A stretch of DNA of 7,347 nucleotides from Flavobacteriales bacterium (lineage in GTDB: Bacteria > Bacteroidota > Bacteroidia > Flavobacteriales_D > Sanyastnellaceae): the NCBI GenBank assembly GCA_016722445.1, contig JADKIZ010000037.1, positions 1 through 7,347 on the forward strand, written 5' to 3'. Shown here piece after piece: positions 7,318-7,347 of the stretch. Made by a program: the position numbers and the translations under genes. Position 1 is the stretch's first letter; each line of letters begins with the position of its first letter. The notes under the pieces are model-generated. The model did no database searches. It was given only the letters and a program-made list of their open reading frames with translations, and was not told the DNA's origin.

Positions 7318-7333
7318 CTATGTGGTGGTTTCA
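7318..7333 (-). repeat. right inverted repeat of the insertion sequence
   Basis: CTATGTGGTGGTTTCA, the exact complement of 5733-5748, 72 nt after the transposase stop. The 72 nt between hold no gene. A TTGACA hexamer lies at 7299-7304, pointing outward. Confidence 0.85.
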
Positions 7334-7347
7334 TGTAATTACGATTG

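Larger units (their letters stand above)
5733..7333 (+). mobile_element. IS110/IS1111-family insertion sequence, about 1.6 kb, complete
   Basis: A single DEDD-type transposase gene is bracketed by a perfect 16-bp inverted repeat, TGAAACCACCACATAG at 5733-5748 and its complement at 7318-7333. IS110-group elements classically lack terminal inverted repeats, while the IS1111 group has short subterminal ones, so the true ends may lie a few bases outside these positions. The left non-coding end is long (about 450 nt) and the right one short (73 nt), the layout described for IS110-type elements with an upstream guide RNA. The element lies 30 nt after the comEC stop in the same orientation, so it may have displaced the native comEC terminator and could receive read-through. 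No target duplication is seen, as expected for this family. Exact ends need comparison with other copies. Confidence 0.75.

Overview
The window looks like a piece of a Bacteroidota chromosome, probably an environmental member of the Chitinophagales/Saprospirales/Sphingobacteriales side. The reasons are a GWxTD-domain secreted protein (a family I know essentially from Bacteroidota and relatives), a Bacteroidota-style family 2 glycosyltransferase, a ComEC with a short, non-canonical C-terminus, low GC, and no clear Shine-Dalgarno sequences. No species can be assigned.

Layout, left to right, with all confident genes on the + strand: (1) 1-431, C-terminal third of an SbtA-like (Sbt_1/DUF897) sodium-bicarbonate-type permease. 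(2) About 561-2022, a GWxTD-domain exported protein. (3) 2024-2215, an inverted arrangement of a 7-bp unit ending in 12 perfect ATTGACC copies. (4) 2245-3281, a GT2 glycosyltransferase. (5) 3296-3493, a second inverted arrangement built from a different short unit. (6) 3581-5702, ComEC/Rec2, the DNA-uptake channel. (7) 5733-7333, an IS110/IS1111-type insertion sequence starting 30 nt after the comEC stop. It carries an intact 348-residue transposase (6199-7245), a perfect 16-bp inverted repeat near its outer ends, a long CACAAAG-type hairpin and a structured 5' non-coding stretch that could encode a bridge/seek RNA.

The first four genes are split by many frameshifts (roughly 6, 12, 8 and 2). 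When I rebuild the reading frames by family knowledge, nearly every break is explained by loss of one base, or two, from a homopolymer. There are none from about 3951 to 7245. This looks like a poorly polished long-read consensus on the left side rather than four decaying pseudogenes, so I annotate whole-gene spans and state where the frame changes.

The GWxTD protein, GT2 enzyme and ComEC are co-directional, but the 222- and 299-nt spacers between them contain long inverted arrays, so a single tight operon is not obvious. The two most interesting points are the repeated architecture of the spacers (three in a row, each with a different unit sequence) and the IS element, whose 16-bp inverted repeats, non-standard catalytic motif and long left non-coding end merit comparison with RNA-guided IS110 recombinases.
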